Shown: piece after piece, positions 45,900-57,582 of the stretch | How the letters are laid out: each line of letters begins with the position of its first letter | Numbering within the stretch: the first letter of the stretch is position 1 | Source: Vespula vulgaris | Taxonomy: Eukaryota; Arthropoda; Insecta; Hymenoptera; Vespidae | Reading direction: 5' to 3' | NCBI RefSeq assembly: GCF_905475345.1 | Contig: NC_066598.1 | Location: 3,775,001 to 3,839,000 of the forward strand | DNA length: 64,000 nt | Translations under genes and position numbers: made by a program | Notes under the pieces: model-generated | Seen by the model: the letters and a program-made list of their open reading frames with translations, nothing else | Databases searched by the model: none | What the model was told of the DNA's origin: nothing

Positions 45900-46869
45900 A
45901 TTATAGGGAGTTAAACAGAGAGAAGTGAATAGATAGAATACGAGAGAGAGAGAGAGAGAGAAAATAGAATAGATAGAGAAAAAGATAGGAAGAAAATATC
46001 AGAGAAATAGAAAACTACGGTAAAAAAGGTTAAATGGAGATTAAATAAGAACGTAAAAAATAAAAAAAGAGAGAAAGAGAGAGAGAGGCAGATTAGATAG
46101 AAAAAGAAATAGTAAAGAAGAATAAAGTAAACGAAAGAGAAAGTATAAGGAAGGTTAACGAGAGATTAAATAAGAACATGAAAGAGATGAAGAGTGAGAA
46201 AGAGAAAGAGAAAGAAAAAGAGGGTGTGAGAGCGAGAGAGAAATAGATAGTAATAGTTGGGAAGATAGAAAGAGACAGATAGTTTGACAGATAGAGAAAA
46301 AGACAGTAAAGAAAGTTTAAGAGAGATTATATAAAAAGGAAAAAAAGAGAGAGAGAGAGAGACTGATAAAGACATAATAAAGAAGAGTGAAGTAGTAAAG
46401 GAAAGAAGGGCTAACGAAGGTTAAAGAGAGGGTAAATAAGTAACACGAAAAATGAAGAGAGAGAGAGAGAGAGAGTAAATCGTACGAGAAGTATAAGTAA
46501 GAAAGACGAAGAGGGATATATAGAGAAATGGACAGAGATAGATAGAAAGAGAAATTGACCTTGTCAGACAGAGAAACAGACAAAAGAGAGAAAAGAGATA
46601 AAAGATATAGAGAAACAGAAAAGAAAATATATATATATATATAAAGAGAAAGAGAGAAGGAGAGAGAAAGAGAGAGTAACCGACAGACAGACGACAGACA
46701 GAGAGTGAGATAAAAATAGAACGATATTGATACAAAAATAGATATAGGGAGAGATTAAATGACAGAAAGATAGAAAGAGAGAGAGAGAGAGAAAGGGAGA
46801 GATAAAAATAGAATGATATTGATATAAAAATAGATATCGGAAGAGATTAAATGACAGAGAATGAGATAG

Positions 46870-46902
<33 letters not shown>

Positions 46903-46986
46903 AAGAAAGAAAGAAACAGACACATAATAGGTATATATACCTATAGTAAAATTCATGAAGGTTAATAGTACCATTAATCGACATCA

Positions 46987-47045
<59 letters not shown>

Positions 47046-47190
47046 ATAAAGGAAGAAAAAAGATATTAATAAAGAAATAGATAGGGAGACTGTTCGTTCG
47101 ATAGATAGATTCTATAGAAAGGAACGGAAATAAATAAAAAAGGATGTACATATAGACAGACAAATAGAAACAAAGAGAGAGAGAGGGAGG

Positions 47191-47226
<36 letters not shown>

Positions 47227-47340
47227 CAGCTTCAATTTGGTCACACTGCATTTTCCAATTCGATCCACCGCAGAGAAAGAGTAAGCGAGATAGATACATA
47301 GATAGATAGATAGATAGAGAAAGAGAGAGAGAGAGAGAGA
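45900..47340. repeat. 1.4-kb purine block with higher-order repeats
   Basis: The top strand is overwhelmingly A and G. Phrases GGTTAA..AGATTAAATAAGAAC recur near 46028, 46154, 46313 and 46419. The phrase GATATTGATA(C/T)AAAAATAGATAT recurs at 46723 and 46812 (87-bp period), and GATA arrays occur at 46869-46890. Perfect (AG)25 at 46991-47041. Short unique breaks at 46925-46985 and 47225-47275. All long minus-strand frames (up to 136 codons) are Ser/Leu/Phe repeat translations. Confidence 0.92.
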
Positions 47341-47344
47341 GGGA

Positions 47345-47545
47345 TGGATAGACATAGAGAAACACGCGTGACCGATCCACGGATTCGAAATGGCTCGTTT
47401 GACATAGTCACGCGTTCTAGTACGATCTCTCCCTCGTGTCCATACTCAAACACACTAGCAAAAGAGAACGAGCTTGCATTATACCGCACAGTCATCCCCT
47501 TCTCGTGGTTGCATGTCAACTATACTTATATGTGTATGTGTAAAT
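47345..47545. other. unique GC-richer island
   Basis: CACGCGTGACCGATCCACGG, GTCACGCGTTC and CACACTAGCAAAAG. A shorter unique patch at 47225-47275 lies inside the purine block. CACGCGTGAC and GTCACGCGT are near-inverted copies about 45 bp apart. Frames of 67 and 92 codons have no recognised domain. Confidence 0.35.
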
Positions 47546-47959
47546 AACTATACGTATACGTACACCTATGCTCGAATAAACGAACCGACGTATACATACA
47601 TACACACAAATTAATGATACACACCTATGTATGTGTATATATATATATATATACACCTATGTATTTATATATATGTATATATATATATACATCTATATAT
47701 TTATATATATGTAGAACACATATATAAAACTACTTGTCAATGGTCACCTAAACGTATACGTATCTATATACATACTTATATACATATATAATACATAGAA
47801 AAAGTATTTACACACACACACATACTTAAACAGACACATGTATCATGTACAAATATTCATAGATATATGTACATCATACACATAGAAATATTCAACCCCA
47901 CAAATATATTACCTCTCGTTCACGTGTATGTAAGTATAGATACATAGATAAATAGATAA

Positions 47960-47999
<40 letters not shown>

Positions 48000-48029
48000 A
48001 GATATCCGTGTACGTACATACACAATTAT
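47546..48029. repeat. TATA/CATA and ATAG arrays
   Basis: TA, CACA and CATA repeats with the phrase ACACCTATGTAT repeated near 47620 and 47653; (ATAG)n at 47957-47997. No gene. Confidence 0.85.
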
Positions 48030-48225
48030 ACAGGACTGTTCTGCATAAAACTCCGCCAATGTATGCACTATGCACTATGTCAGATATAGATCGGCACCGC
48101 GGGAGAGCTAATGCACTACGGTAAAATGTCTCGTGAAACTTTCCAATAAATAAAACGAACGACGCGGCCACGCTGCTTTACATCCGCTACCCATAAACGA
48201 CGCGTCGTACTTTTTTTTTTCTGTT
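48030..48225. promoter_or_regulatory. GC-richer unique island
   Basis: ATGCACTA occurs at 48063-48070 and 48111-48118, with TGCACTA directly after the first (48071-48077). CCAATAAATAAAACG and CCATAAA (48191-48197) resemble Hox/Caudal-type cores. GACGCGGCCACGCTG and ACGACGCGTCGTAC are CpG-rich; GTACGACGCGTCGT is nearly palindromic. A minus-strand frame of 83 codons crosses it; no domain. Confidence 0.35.
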
Positions 48226-48365
48226 TTTTTTTTTTTTCCTTTTTCTTTTTTTTTCTTTTTTTTTCATGGGTTGACGGTGAGTATACACGGGGAACGGGGA
48301 AATAATCCAATCCGAGCTTTGCTGCGAACGAAGCAGACTGTCCGAATCCAGAGTCAGCTTCCTTT
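48226..48365. other. T tract then unique island
   Basis: T/TTTC tract 48210-48264, then unique GGGTTGACGGTGAGTATACA and GCGAACGAAGCAGACTGTCC to 48360. The 142-codon minus frame (48116-48544) joins island, poly-Lys from the T tract and Tyr/Ile from TA, so it is rejected as a gene. Confidence 0.3.
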
Positions 48366-48369
48366 ATAA

Positions 48370-48373
48370 ATAC

Positions 48374-48416
<43 letters not shown>

Positions 48417-48467
48417 TATGTGTGTGTGTGTGTGTGTATGTATATATGTATGCGTATATATAACACA

Positions 48468-48505
<38 letters not shown>
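48370..48505. repeat. long alternating TA/TG/CA tract
   Basis: 48370-48462 is 93 bp of strict alternation of purine and pyrimidine (TA, then TG, then TATGCG), followed by AACACATGC and another (AT)n to 48499. Cruciform or Z-type structure is possible. Confidence 0.9.
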
Positions 48506-49478
48506 CTCTGTTCTCTTTTTTTTTACACACACATACGCACACATACTCTCTCTCTTTCTCTTACACTCTCTCTCTTTTTTTTTTTTTTTTCAACGCATCG
48601 TGTGGTCGAGTTTAACGAGACGGATTTCATTCTCCACGAACGAAATTTTGAATTTCACTTTGGTAAAGCAAGCGAAGATTTATGTTCGTAGATACGAACA
48701 ACGATGATTTTTACGTTCGTTAAGATCTATCATTTGTCGATCCATTCGATAGATATTCGTTCATTATTTGTCGATCTTCTAATACTCGTGATTTTTTATT
48801 TCTTTCTTTTTTTTTATTTTTCTTTTTATATATATATATATATTTTTCTATGAATTTATTTTTTAGCGACGTTATACCATAATACATGTTATATGTTAAT
48901 AGTAATATCGTAATACTTTTGTTGTAATATCTTTTGTTCTTTTTTCTTTTTAATAAGAAACTTCATAGTAAGTTACATTGCGTTGTGTATATTTTGCGTG
49001 TTAAATGTTAGTACGTTGTAATTCTTCGATTATCTATCAGATTTGATTGGTTCAAGTCAATTTTTTTTATCTTCCTTTTCTTTTTTTTGATTTGTTATTA
49101 ATGATTTTATACTTAGATATAAAATGACGAATGCGAGAGAGAAAGATAACGTGTATAAAATTTTCTGAGTTTTGAAAGTAATAATTAAAAAAAAAAAAAA
49201 AAGAAAAAAGATAAAGAAAGAAAAAGAAAAAAGAAAACTACATGTATACGATATAAATTTAATTTATACAGTAATTAATGATTTCCTTGTTTTATACTGT
49301 AAATAAGGGATAAACTGTATCGGTTGATTAACTTTTCTGAAATACATGTACGTTATTTAAAAATAAAAAAGAATCCCTTATCTTTATCACAAATAAAAAA
49401 TTCATTCCAAAAAAATAATATCTCCTTGCGCATTATCTCATCGAGAGGATATAAAATCGATATTGTTGTAATTATGAG

Positions 49479-49521
<43 letters not shown>

Positions 49522-49889
49522 AAAAAAGAAAGAAAATGCAGTCGCCGTCGATATTTTTAAAACGACATTTTCATTATCGCGAAAAACTTTTCGAATATTC
49601 TATAACTAGGGTGCATCGAATTGCATCGAATTAAAAGCAATCTCGACGATCTCCGACAAAAAAAAAAAATATCGTACCTGATGTATTATGTATCCACCCT
49701 TTTATATCTTTTCTTCTTTTATTTTTATTTTTATTTTTATATTTATTTATTAATTTATTATTTCTCTATTTTTTATTTTTTACATCCTTTTGAGGGCAAA
49801 TCCGTGCTTACAATTTTCCGATCGAATATCGTTCGCACCGTTATAATACGTTTCACCTCCTGTTATTAGTTTTATTACATATTTACATT
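48506..49889. other. spacer with a unique patch
   Basis: CA/CT/T runs to 48590; unique patch 48591-48780 (TCATTTGTCGATC and TCATTATTTGTCGATC, a short duplication); AT-rich sequence; poly-A 49187-49202; GA run 49482-49517; unique 49530-49640; TTTTTA run 49714-49740. No gene. Confidence 0.65.
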
Positions 49890-50050
49890 ATTTGACACCA
49901 CTGGCATTGAATGGAAGCGATGTAGAATACATGAAGGGTTGTGAGAGGAAGTAGTGGAGGGAGGGGGTGAGAGAAGGGGTGAAGAGAAACTCGTTTTGAT
50001 TACGAGGCTTTTGTTTCCCTCGTTTTGTTTCGATATTATTCGATAGCATT
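49890..50050. other. unique G-rich island
   Basis: Includes CACCACTGGCATTGAATGG and GGAGGGAGGGGGTGAGAG (49947-49964). No coding evidence. Confidence 0.3.
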
Positions 50051-50819
50051 CGTATATATACAGATTTATATATATATATGTGTGTGTATATAATATAATA
50101 TATATATATATATATATATGTTTGTATTATGTATTATACAATAATATTGTCACGAGTAACAAAACAATCAACTTTTATTCGTCGTTATTTGAATATTACT
50201 TATGTAATAATTATTATAATGCATTATAATTTCTATTAATAATTTACATAATATATAATATTATATTATATATAATAATAATAATATTGACTTATATAAT
50301 TATCAATTAATATATAATATCGTCGTTATTTGAATAATATTATTTATGTAATAATTATTATAATGCATTATGATTTCTATTAATAATTTATACAATATAT
50401 ATTATTATAATTATGAATAATTACAAGACCTAATATCTCACGTAGAAATTATCGAGAAAATATCTTTCAAAGTATTATAATATCTACTTTCTATATAAAA
50501 CGAATGAAATTATATAATATTTAGAATTATAATATCGAATACGATGAAACGATATAACGCAGACAACAAGTCAGATCAAATAAATTAACGATTTTTACGA
50601 TAACAATTTAACGATAACGCGATCGTTGTTATATTAAATAATAATAACATGAATGATGGACAACGTTGTTATTATTAACAATAGTAATATTACGAAAATT
50701 ATGTTTACTTTTATTACTTTTATTTGTTTAACGTTGTGAACGAATTACATTTCGTCTTGTTATTCATTATCGATAATGGAAATGTAACGTTAACATATTT
50801 TCAATATCGTTAGAAACAT
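50051..50819 (+). repeat. AT-rich spacer with a 141-bp-period duplication
   Basis: TCGTCGTTATTTGAATA, TTATGTAATAATTATTATAATGCATTAT(A/G)ATTTCT and ATTAATAATTTA occur at 50179-50262 and again at 50320-50403, period 141 bp, nearly identical. TA runs at 50098-50119 precede. The rest is AT-rich unique sequence. Confidence 0.85.
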
Positions 50820-51025
50820 GACAACCGATGAAATTTATTATCTCTCGAAATTATTCAGCATCAATGGAAGGGGGTTAGGTATTGAGGGGATGATCGAGGC
50901 AGGCGTTAGGTCGACCGCAATTTCATAGTTTATTAACAAACACTGTATAATGGTCTCTTGTTACGAGATCGGTAGTAACGTTTTAAGTGCCCTTCTAACG
51001 ATCAAAAAAAATCGAAGGTTTAATG
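50820..51025. promoter_or_regulatory. unique island with forkhead-like site
   Basis: GGAAGGGGGTTAGG, GGCAGGCGTTAGGTCGACCG, then ACAAACA (forkhead core TGTTTGT reversed) at 50936-50942 and CACTGTATAATGG. GGTCGACC is a perfect palindrome near 50909. No credible frame. Confidence 0.4.
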
Positions 51026-51215
51026 ATGATTTATAATATTCTCTTTCTTTTCTCTCTCTCTTTTTTTTTTATAGATGAATCAACCTTTTATATACATACG
51101 TTGTTCGTATATACATATATAGAAATATAAAATATCAAATGTCGTGTGTGTGTGTGAAAAATTTTCTGTAATGTAAATTATCTTATATTCTTTTTTTTTT
51201 TTTTTTTAATATACG

Positions 51216-51259
<44 letters not shown>

Positions 51260-51714
51260 GTGTAATATATTAATATATTAAAACTGCAAACTTGTAAAAT
51301 ATTTTATTACCATCGTATACATACTTTATTACAATTACATTTATTTATTCTTATTCATTGTATATATATATTTTGAAACGATTAAAATACTCCTCTCTTT
51401 TCTACTCTCTTTCTCTTCGTGTAATTATAAAAATATTAATAAGTATCTCTCTCTTTATCTGCTATCACTGTCGTTTTTTTCACTTTTTTTTTATCTTTCT
51501 ATTTCTTTACTTGTCTCTTTCCTATTTCTTTGATTTTCCTTTTTATTATTTCTTCTTTCTTTCTTCCTCATTTTTCTTTCTTTCTTTCTTTCTTTTCTTT
51601 TCTTTTAAATATAGTATTGAACACGATTTTACTCTTTCTCTTTCTTTTACTTTTTTCCTTTTCCTTTCCTTTTTCTTGTTCTTTTTTTTTCTCCTTTTTC
51701 TTCTTCTTTTCTCA
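51026..51714. other. spacer with CT and T tracts
   Basis: T tract 51191-51208, (CT)n 51220-51253, AT-rich, then a 250-bp pyrimidine tract 51465-51714 with TTTC runs. The 147-codon frame (51358-51801) is Ser/Phe/Leu repeat through most of its length. Confidence 0.75.
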
Positions 51715-51880
51715 GAGAAGCATAAAACGGAAATTGCAGAACGTCGAAAGGTAGCTGCTCCCAAGGAAATCGTTCTGCCACTCGCGTACGCGTTCTTGTG
51801 AAATTCGAAACAACGATCGAATCGTAAAACCGCGATGTCGAGCGTAGGATGTACTGGAAACTATCTACAACTCCCACAGT
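51715..51880. other. unique island
   Basis: CGGAAATTGCAG, AGGTAGCTGCTCCCAAGG, CTCGCGTACGCG and AAACCGCGATGTCGAGCG; CpG-rich for this window. Follows a pyrimidine tract and precedes TA/GTAT repeats. No domain in any frame. Confidence 0.35.
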
Positions 51881-52495
51881 GTATATATATATATACATAT
51901 ATACATATATACATATGTATGTATGTATGTATGTAATAGGCAAGTGTGCAACGTGAAAAAGTGAATGGTAACAGTTCACGATATATATGTTCATATGTAT
52001 ATATATATATATATATATGTATGAATGAATGTATATATGTATTTGCGAACAACATATGATTGACATTACTTCATTCGAATATACGAATATACTTCATGAA
52101 AATATACAGAATGTTCCACTTAGTTACATTGATCTTTTATCGTACACTCTAATTAATTACACTTCTAATTTATTACTCGATTGATTTCCTTATTTCTTCC
52201 TTTTTTAATAGAAATACATATCAAAGAAAACATTTTAACATAATATATTGCCAAATATCCGTAACGTCTTACATAAATACATACCTATTCATTCATGCAT
52301 ATATACCTATTCATGCATACATAGATACATACGCAAATACCTATTCATTCATGCATACGTACATACTTGCTTACATATATAATACATATACATACAAAAA
52401 TACATACGTATATACACTTACATACATACATACATATATATCTTTATATAAATCATAAAAATGATCGATTTCACTCGTGATCAAGAACGATCATT
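51881..52495. repeat. TA/GTAT arrays and CATTCATGCATA minisatellite
   Basis: TATA/CATA 51881-51935, TA 51997-52020. The phrase ACCTATTCAT(TCAT)GCATA is repeated three times between about 52284 and 52360; TACA runs to 52440. The AT-rich middle (52080-52250) holds nothing. Confidence 0.8.
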
Positions 52496-52689
52496 ATAAA
52501 CATTCAACGTTCTTTCGTTAATAAACGTATCCTTGGAAAATAGCTTGGCACACGTATATTCCCTTTCGAGAACCCTTCTTTCTGTCAACAAAATTTCGAG
52601 ACACTCGAGGAAAAGCGAACTAACTTGAGGAAGCTTGCAAGAGGGTCTCCAACATCGACGACGTTTCGAGTTTTCCCTCTACCAGCATC

Positions 52690-52738
<49 letters not shown>

Positions 52739-53095
52739 CGTCCTATCACCTTCTTTACACCCTTCACCCTCTTCGTGACCCCTTCTCCCTCCTCCTCCTC
52801 CTACCTCCTCCTCCTCCTACCTCCTTCTACAACCTTCTCAACCATCTCTTTCTCTTCTACTTCGAGCATACGCGAGAATTACGTGGCTTTCGAAGTTACG
52901 TAGGCATGAATTTTTTATTAACGACAAACTTTCTGAAAGCCATTTCGCATACACGCTTACGAATAGTAGGTTTGGTATAACTCGAACATGGGATTTATTT
53001 GGCGCACGTGTTTGTTGCGATCAATTTGAATGATTCACGTGACGTGTATATTATCGATTTACGTCGACGTTGCATTTTTATTAGGTCGACATATC
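52496..53095. promoter_or_regulatory. long unique island with paired CACGTG E-boxes
   Basis: Unique at 52500-52690 and 52860-53095, split by (CT)22 (52693-52736) and a CTCCTCCTC/CTACCTCC stretch (52788-52830). Two perfect CACGTG E-boxes at 53005-53010 and 53036-53041 lie 31 bp apart, the second extended by ACGTG. ACGTGGCTTTCGAAGTTACG lies at 52881. The 92-codon frame 52625-52903 is Ser/Pro-rich from the repeats. Confidence 0.4.
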
Positions 53096-54919
53096 TATGT
53101 AATATTTTCAAATAATATCCTCGCGATTATTTTTCCATCGGTTTTTCTTTCTTCTTTCCTTCTTTCTTTTTTAAAAGAAAATTTTTTTTCTTTTCTTTTT
53201 TATCATGTCGTTTTAATTCTATTGCAAAGCTAGACGAAGATAATATTGTATCATATACGTATGTATGTATGTATGTATGTTTTTGGTTTTATAAGATTGT
53301 TGTAAGAGGAGATTTAAAGTGTGTAAATGAGAAAGATATACATGTGAATATATATAGATATGTATATGGATATATACTCCGACTATAGAGTATGTAAAAG
53401 AAGAGAGAAAGAGAGTGAAGAGAGTGACTAGAAAAAATGTAGAAAAAGTTAGACTCGTTCCGGTCCCATTTCCTTTCCATTTGTATTTATGGCCTCGTTA
53501 TACGTTACTCAGACTTTTCGAGGTAGGTATACGACGTTGAAAATTGGCAGGAAGAGCGATAGGTGAACATGCGTTGCGTGTCTCATGCGTGTGTTATATT
53601 TTTTATATGTATATATATGTATTTGCACGCATACATTATATATATATATATTTGTGTATAATATATATATATATACGTATGTACGTATATATGTATGTAT
53701 GTATTTATATATATATATATATATGTATATATTGTACGTGCTGCGTTTTTACTGTACAAGCTGCGTGCGATATCTTTCTTCTTGCAAGCTCGACATTTTT
53801 CAAACATTATTTTTGCGACTGCGAAAGCGATTTTTAACGTTGACTGACGTGAAAGACGAAGAAAATGGTTTCTCGGCTGTCAAGAGGGAGATTCGTAGAT
53901 TTTTTTTCTCCTCTTTGTTTCTTTCATTCTTTCCTTCTTTTTTTTTCTTGTAATTTCATTTCATTATTTCACCTTTTTTTTATTTTTTGAAACTCGTCCG
54001 TTGATAACGTCAGCTCGATTTTATTCATAATTAATCGACGACTGTGTAAGATATAGCTTAATATTTATTTCGTAAGTATGTGTAATAATAATAATAATAA
54101 TTATTATTATTATGCATGCGAAAAGTTTATTAACGAAAAGCGTGATATAACAAATTAATAAAAATATCGATAATTACGATCATAATGTTCGGTAATGTAT
54201 CATTTATGAAAGATATAATTATATTTATAATTGTGTTAACGATCGTTATATATTCTCATGAATCTTTAGTTTCTCTCTCTCTCTTTTTTTTCTTCTTTAA
54301 AAGATTAAATGAGAAGTCAGATGATAAGAATGATATTAAAGTGATACTAAAGTGATATTATCCTACAAATAATTGATACATTTATAAATATATTATAATC
54401 TTTTTTTTTTTGTCATGAATGAAAACCGAGGAAAGAGTGCATCATAAAAATATTAAAAAAAAAAAAGAAAAATTGGAAAAAAGAATTGAAAAAAAAGAAA
54501 AAGATTTGTTAAATCATCTAAAATCCTCTATATATTCACACGCATACCCACACGTATATATATATATATATATATCTATATATATAAAAAGCAATTTGAT
54601 AAATAAATCACGTAACTTGTAAAATATTGAAGAAATAACAAATACAGTATGATCGATTTAACGAGATGGAAGCATAAAATAAATATGTAATCCGATAATT
54701 TGTCGTTGGTTTTCACGATACCTAGTTTATCCTGTCCATTAAATAAAGTCATTAATGGATAGATGAGTACGCATGCATATCTGAAATATTAACTAATACT
54801 TTTAATACGAGTTTACCTGCGTATATGCGTCTAGCGTACGAGATAAATAGATAGAAAGAGAGAAAGAGAGACACACGTGTGTACGTATGAGATATATATA
54901 TAGATAAAGACAGAGAGAC

Positions 54920-54952
<33 letters not shown>

Positions 54953-54959
54953 GAGAGAG
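53096..54959. other. spacer with two unique patches
   Basis: T/TTTC tract 53140-53205; GTAT run 53260-53282; unique patch 53455-53600 (GTTCCGGTCCCATTTCC; TTGGCAGGAAGAGCG); TA/GTAT array 53600-53735; unique patch 53738-53915 (GCTGCGTTTTTACTGTACAAG; CTTGCAAGCTCG); T tract 53900-53990; AT-rich with AAT triplets 54087-54111, TA runs 54556-54585, GA run 54914-54959. No gene. Confidence 0.65.
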
Positions 54960-55220
54960 AAACGTCGCAAACTCGCTTAATTTGCTTTAAAGTTTGGTAC
55001 GAGTGGAAATTTTGCAGGTTTCCCTCGTCGAAACATTAAGTAAGCAGCCGGACAAGTAATAATTTCCATCTACCGTTCGCCGTTCCTACCTGTAAAATAT
55101 TATTGTCTAGTACGAGAAAACACAATTACGTGGCGTTAATTCAATTCCATTTTATTCGGTTCACCTTTAGGAAAGATAGAAGAAGAGTGACTAAAGGAGT
55201 CATTCATGTCTCCTTGTTTC
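54960..55220. other. unique island, strong CNE candidate
   Basis: About 250 bp without repeats after a GA run. CGCTTAATTTGCTTTAAAG, AAGCAGCCGGACAAGTAATA, ATTATTGTCTAG (Sox-like), ACACAATTACGTGG and GTTAATTCAATTCC give several ATTA cores. No frame of interest. Confidence 0.4.
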
Positions 55221-56429
55221 AATTATTCAATATTGATCGATAATTTGAAAGATCAATGTTGAAATTGTTTTCATGAATTTGTAAGTAAGTAGAAAGAGAA
55301 AATTTTTGGTAAATAATTTTTTTCAGGAGGATAATCGAAAGATCGTTTTTTTTTAATCGTTCAGATAATTAATATGTTTGTTAGAGAGTGAAAGTTTGAA
55401 AAATATATATATATTTTTTTTTAATAAATGAGAAAAGTAAAATGTTATTTGTTGCATCAGTTTGTTTAATGTTTATATATATATATATATATGTATATTT
55501 TTTTTTTTTTGATAGGTTAAATGTTATTAATTGTCGTTAATTGTAGGTATAAATAATATGAGCAATTAATTAGTTATATTTGAAGAAGGTTTTATCTTTT
55601 TACATTTAAAGGTTCCTTTTATACGAAATCAAAATTCAATCTGTTATTGATAATATTATCAAAATTAATTTTGTTAACAAGATGGAAGGAAGGGAATATT
55701 GATATCGATCGTTTGATTGATTCTATGTAAATAATTTAGGAATGGTTAATTAATATTATATTTAAACAGTGTCTTTGGTTATTAATGATAATTACCTGCA
55801 AGCGATTTTAATTAATTATTTTATCAACAATTTGTATATTCGAATATAAATAATTGTAGCAATTAAATAATTATCAGAGATAATCGTATTATAAATAATT
55901 CCTATAATGATACATTTAAAAGTAAAAACTATTAATAAATCAAAACAATTTTATAAAGGCTACAATTAATTAAATAATTCGATTCGAATAATATTTCAAA
56001 TAATATATTACATGTTCAATTTTATTTATATATATATAAATTTGAATCATATTTAATCAAATTTGAAAAAAATTAAGACAAATATTATAAAATAAATAAA
56101 TTTAAATATTCTTTTCTTTATCTCCAAATTTATCTTGCAATATATATATTTAAAAATAATTCCTTTATATATACATATAAATACATACACACACACACAC
56201 ACATATCAAAGAAAAATAAAGATAAATTAATCTTGCATTCTTCTCTTTTTCTTTTCTTTTTTTTTTTTTTTTCTTAAATTGTCTTAAAAAGGAGAAAAAG
56301 AAAGAAGAGAAAAGATAAAAAGAAAAAAGAAATGGATTTCTGAGTTTATCAGTTGAAAGAGGAGGAAAAGATTATAAAAAAGAAAAAAAGAAAAAGAGAA
56401 AGAAAAAACTAGAAAAAAAAAAGATTAGA
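55221..56429. other. AT-rich spacer
   Basis: Poly-T and TA runs (55399-55420, 55475-55510), otherwise AT-rich; CA run 56187-56202; purine-rich 56288-56430. No gene. Confidence 0.65.
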
Positions 56430-56696
56430 AAAGAAATATGGGACAGTCAGCTTGAAAGTATGCCGACGGCTACGAGCATAATTTAAAAATCTTCGTCCAT
56501 CCGAATGAAAATTCACGACAAAATTCACAGCGAACGTGTTAATTTGAGAACACTTCCTCATTAGAACATTTAATTGCATACTGGTTCTACCGTTATAGTC
56601 TCCTGCATGCCGACATGCGTTTACCTTTGACACGTGACACGAACTTTAATGTCATTTAACGCGTTTAAGATTTATGTTTTCAATGTCCTCCATTTT

Positions 56697-56700
<4 letters not shown>
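56430..56700. promoter_or_regulatory. unique island with E-box, TCF-like and homeodomain/POU-like sites
   Basis: TCATTAGAACATTTAATTGC at 56558-56577 (clustered ATTA/TAATTG, octamer-like tail), CCTTTGA at 56624-56630 (TCF-like) directly before CACGTG at 56631-56636. The 74-codon minus frame (56409-56633) starts inside the CACGTG/CCTTTGA area and has no recognised domain. Purine tract on the left, CT run (56700-56727) on the right. Confidence 0.4.
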
Positions 56701-56732
<32 letters not shown>

Positions 56733-57110
56733 CTATTTGTGTCTTTCTTTTACGTACAATTTCTCTCTTTCTCTGTTCTTTCATTTTTTCTTTTTTTCCT
56801 TTTCTTTTTTTTTTCTTTTTATTTTTTTCTTTTATTTTTCTTTTAATTTTATTTTAACATATACTTTGGTGAATTTTTTTTTCTTTTTTTTTTTTTTTTT
56901 TTTTTACGGAGAGAAACAAACCAACGACAAAAGTTCTCATTCTCTTTCTCTATCTCTGTCTATTATCTCTGTCTTTTTTTCTTTCTTTCTTTCTTTCTTT
57001 TTTTCTTTTTTTCTTTTTTTCTTTTTTTTTTTAATCGCGAAGCTTTCTCTCAAAGCTTTCGAGGTATCTCGTTAATTGTAGAAAAAGAAGAAGTGAAGTG
57101 AAATAATGAA
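56701..57110. repeat. pyrimidine block (CT, T, TTTC)
   Basis: Two long pyrimidine stretches, 56700-56850 and 56876-57030, with a short unique break. The 133-codon frame here is Ser/Phe/Leu repeat. Confidence 0.9.
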
Positions 57111-57536
57111 TAAAATTTATTAGAAATCGTTAGATATTTATGTACGTATAATCGTTGTTGAAATTCGTGATACATCGACACCAGAAACGATAATTATTTA
57201 TTCTAATCAATATTTATTTGTTTTTATAAAAAATACAAATAATGAAAGAGAGATCATAAATCATGGAGATATTCTTCAATGTTCAATAACATAGAAATGT
57301 ATAACGAAAAAAAAAAAAGAAACGTTTAACGATTCAGAAAATAATAACAAATAAAAGCAAGATATTCTCTAATCGTCTAATAACTAATCAATGTAGATTA
57401 ATCGATCAGTTTACCATTTAAAATCTACCAATGCAAAACATAACTCGCATAATAGCGTAATATTAATAATTATGTATATTATAAAATCAATACCAATATA
57501 AAAATGAATACTTCAAACGATGATTAAAAACAAAAA

Positions 57537-57582
<46 letters not shown>

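Noticed and set aside
46012..47380. Long minus-strand frames of 88-136 codons
   Set aside because: They are Ser/Leu/Phe/Tyr translations of GA/GATA repeats with no domain.
48116..48544. 142-codon minus-strand frame
   Set aside because: Composite of island, poly-Lys from a T tract and Tyr/Ile from TA repeat; not a protein.
51358..51801. 147-codon frame
   Set aside because: Mostly poly-Ser/Phe/Leu from a pyrimidine tract.
55774..55790. TCTTTGGTTAT resembling the start of miR-9
   Set aside because: Only 11 bases match, the rest of the mature sequence is absent and no hairpin is formed.
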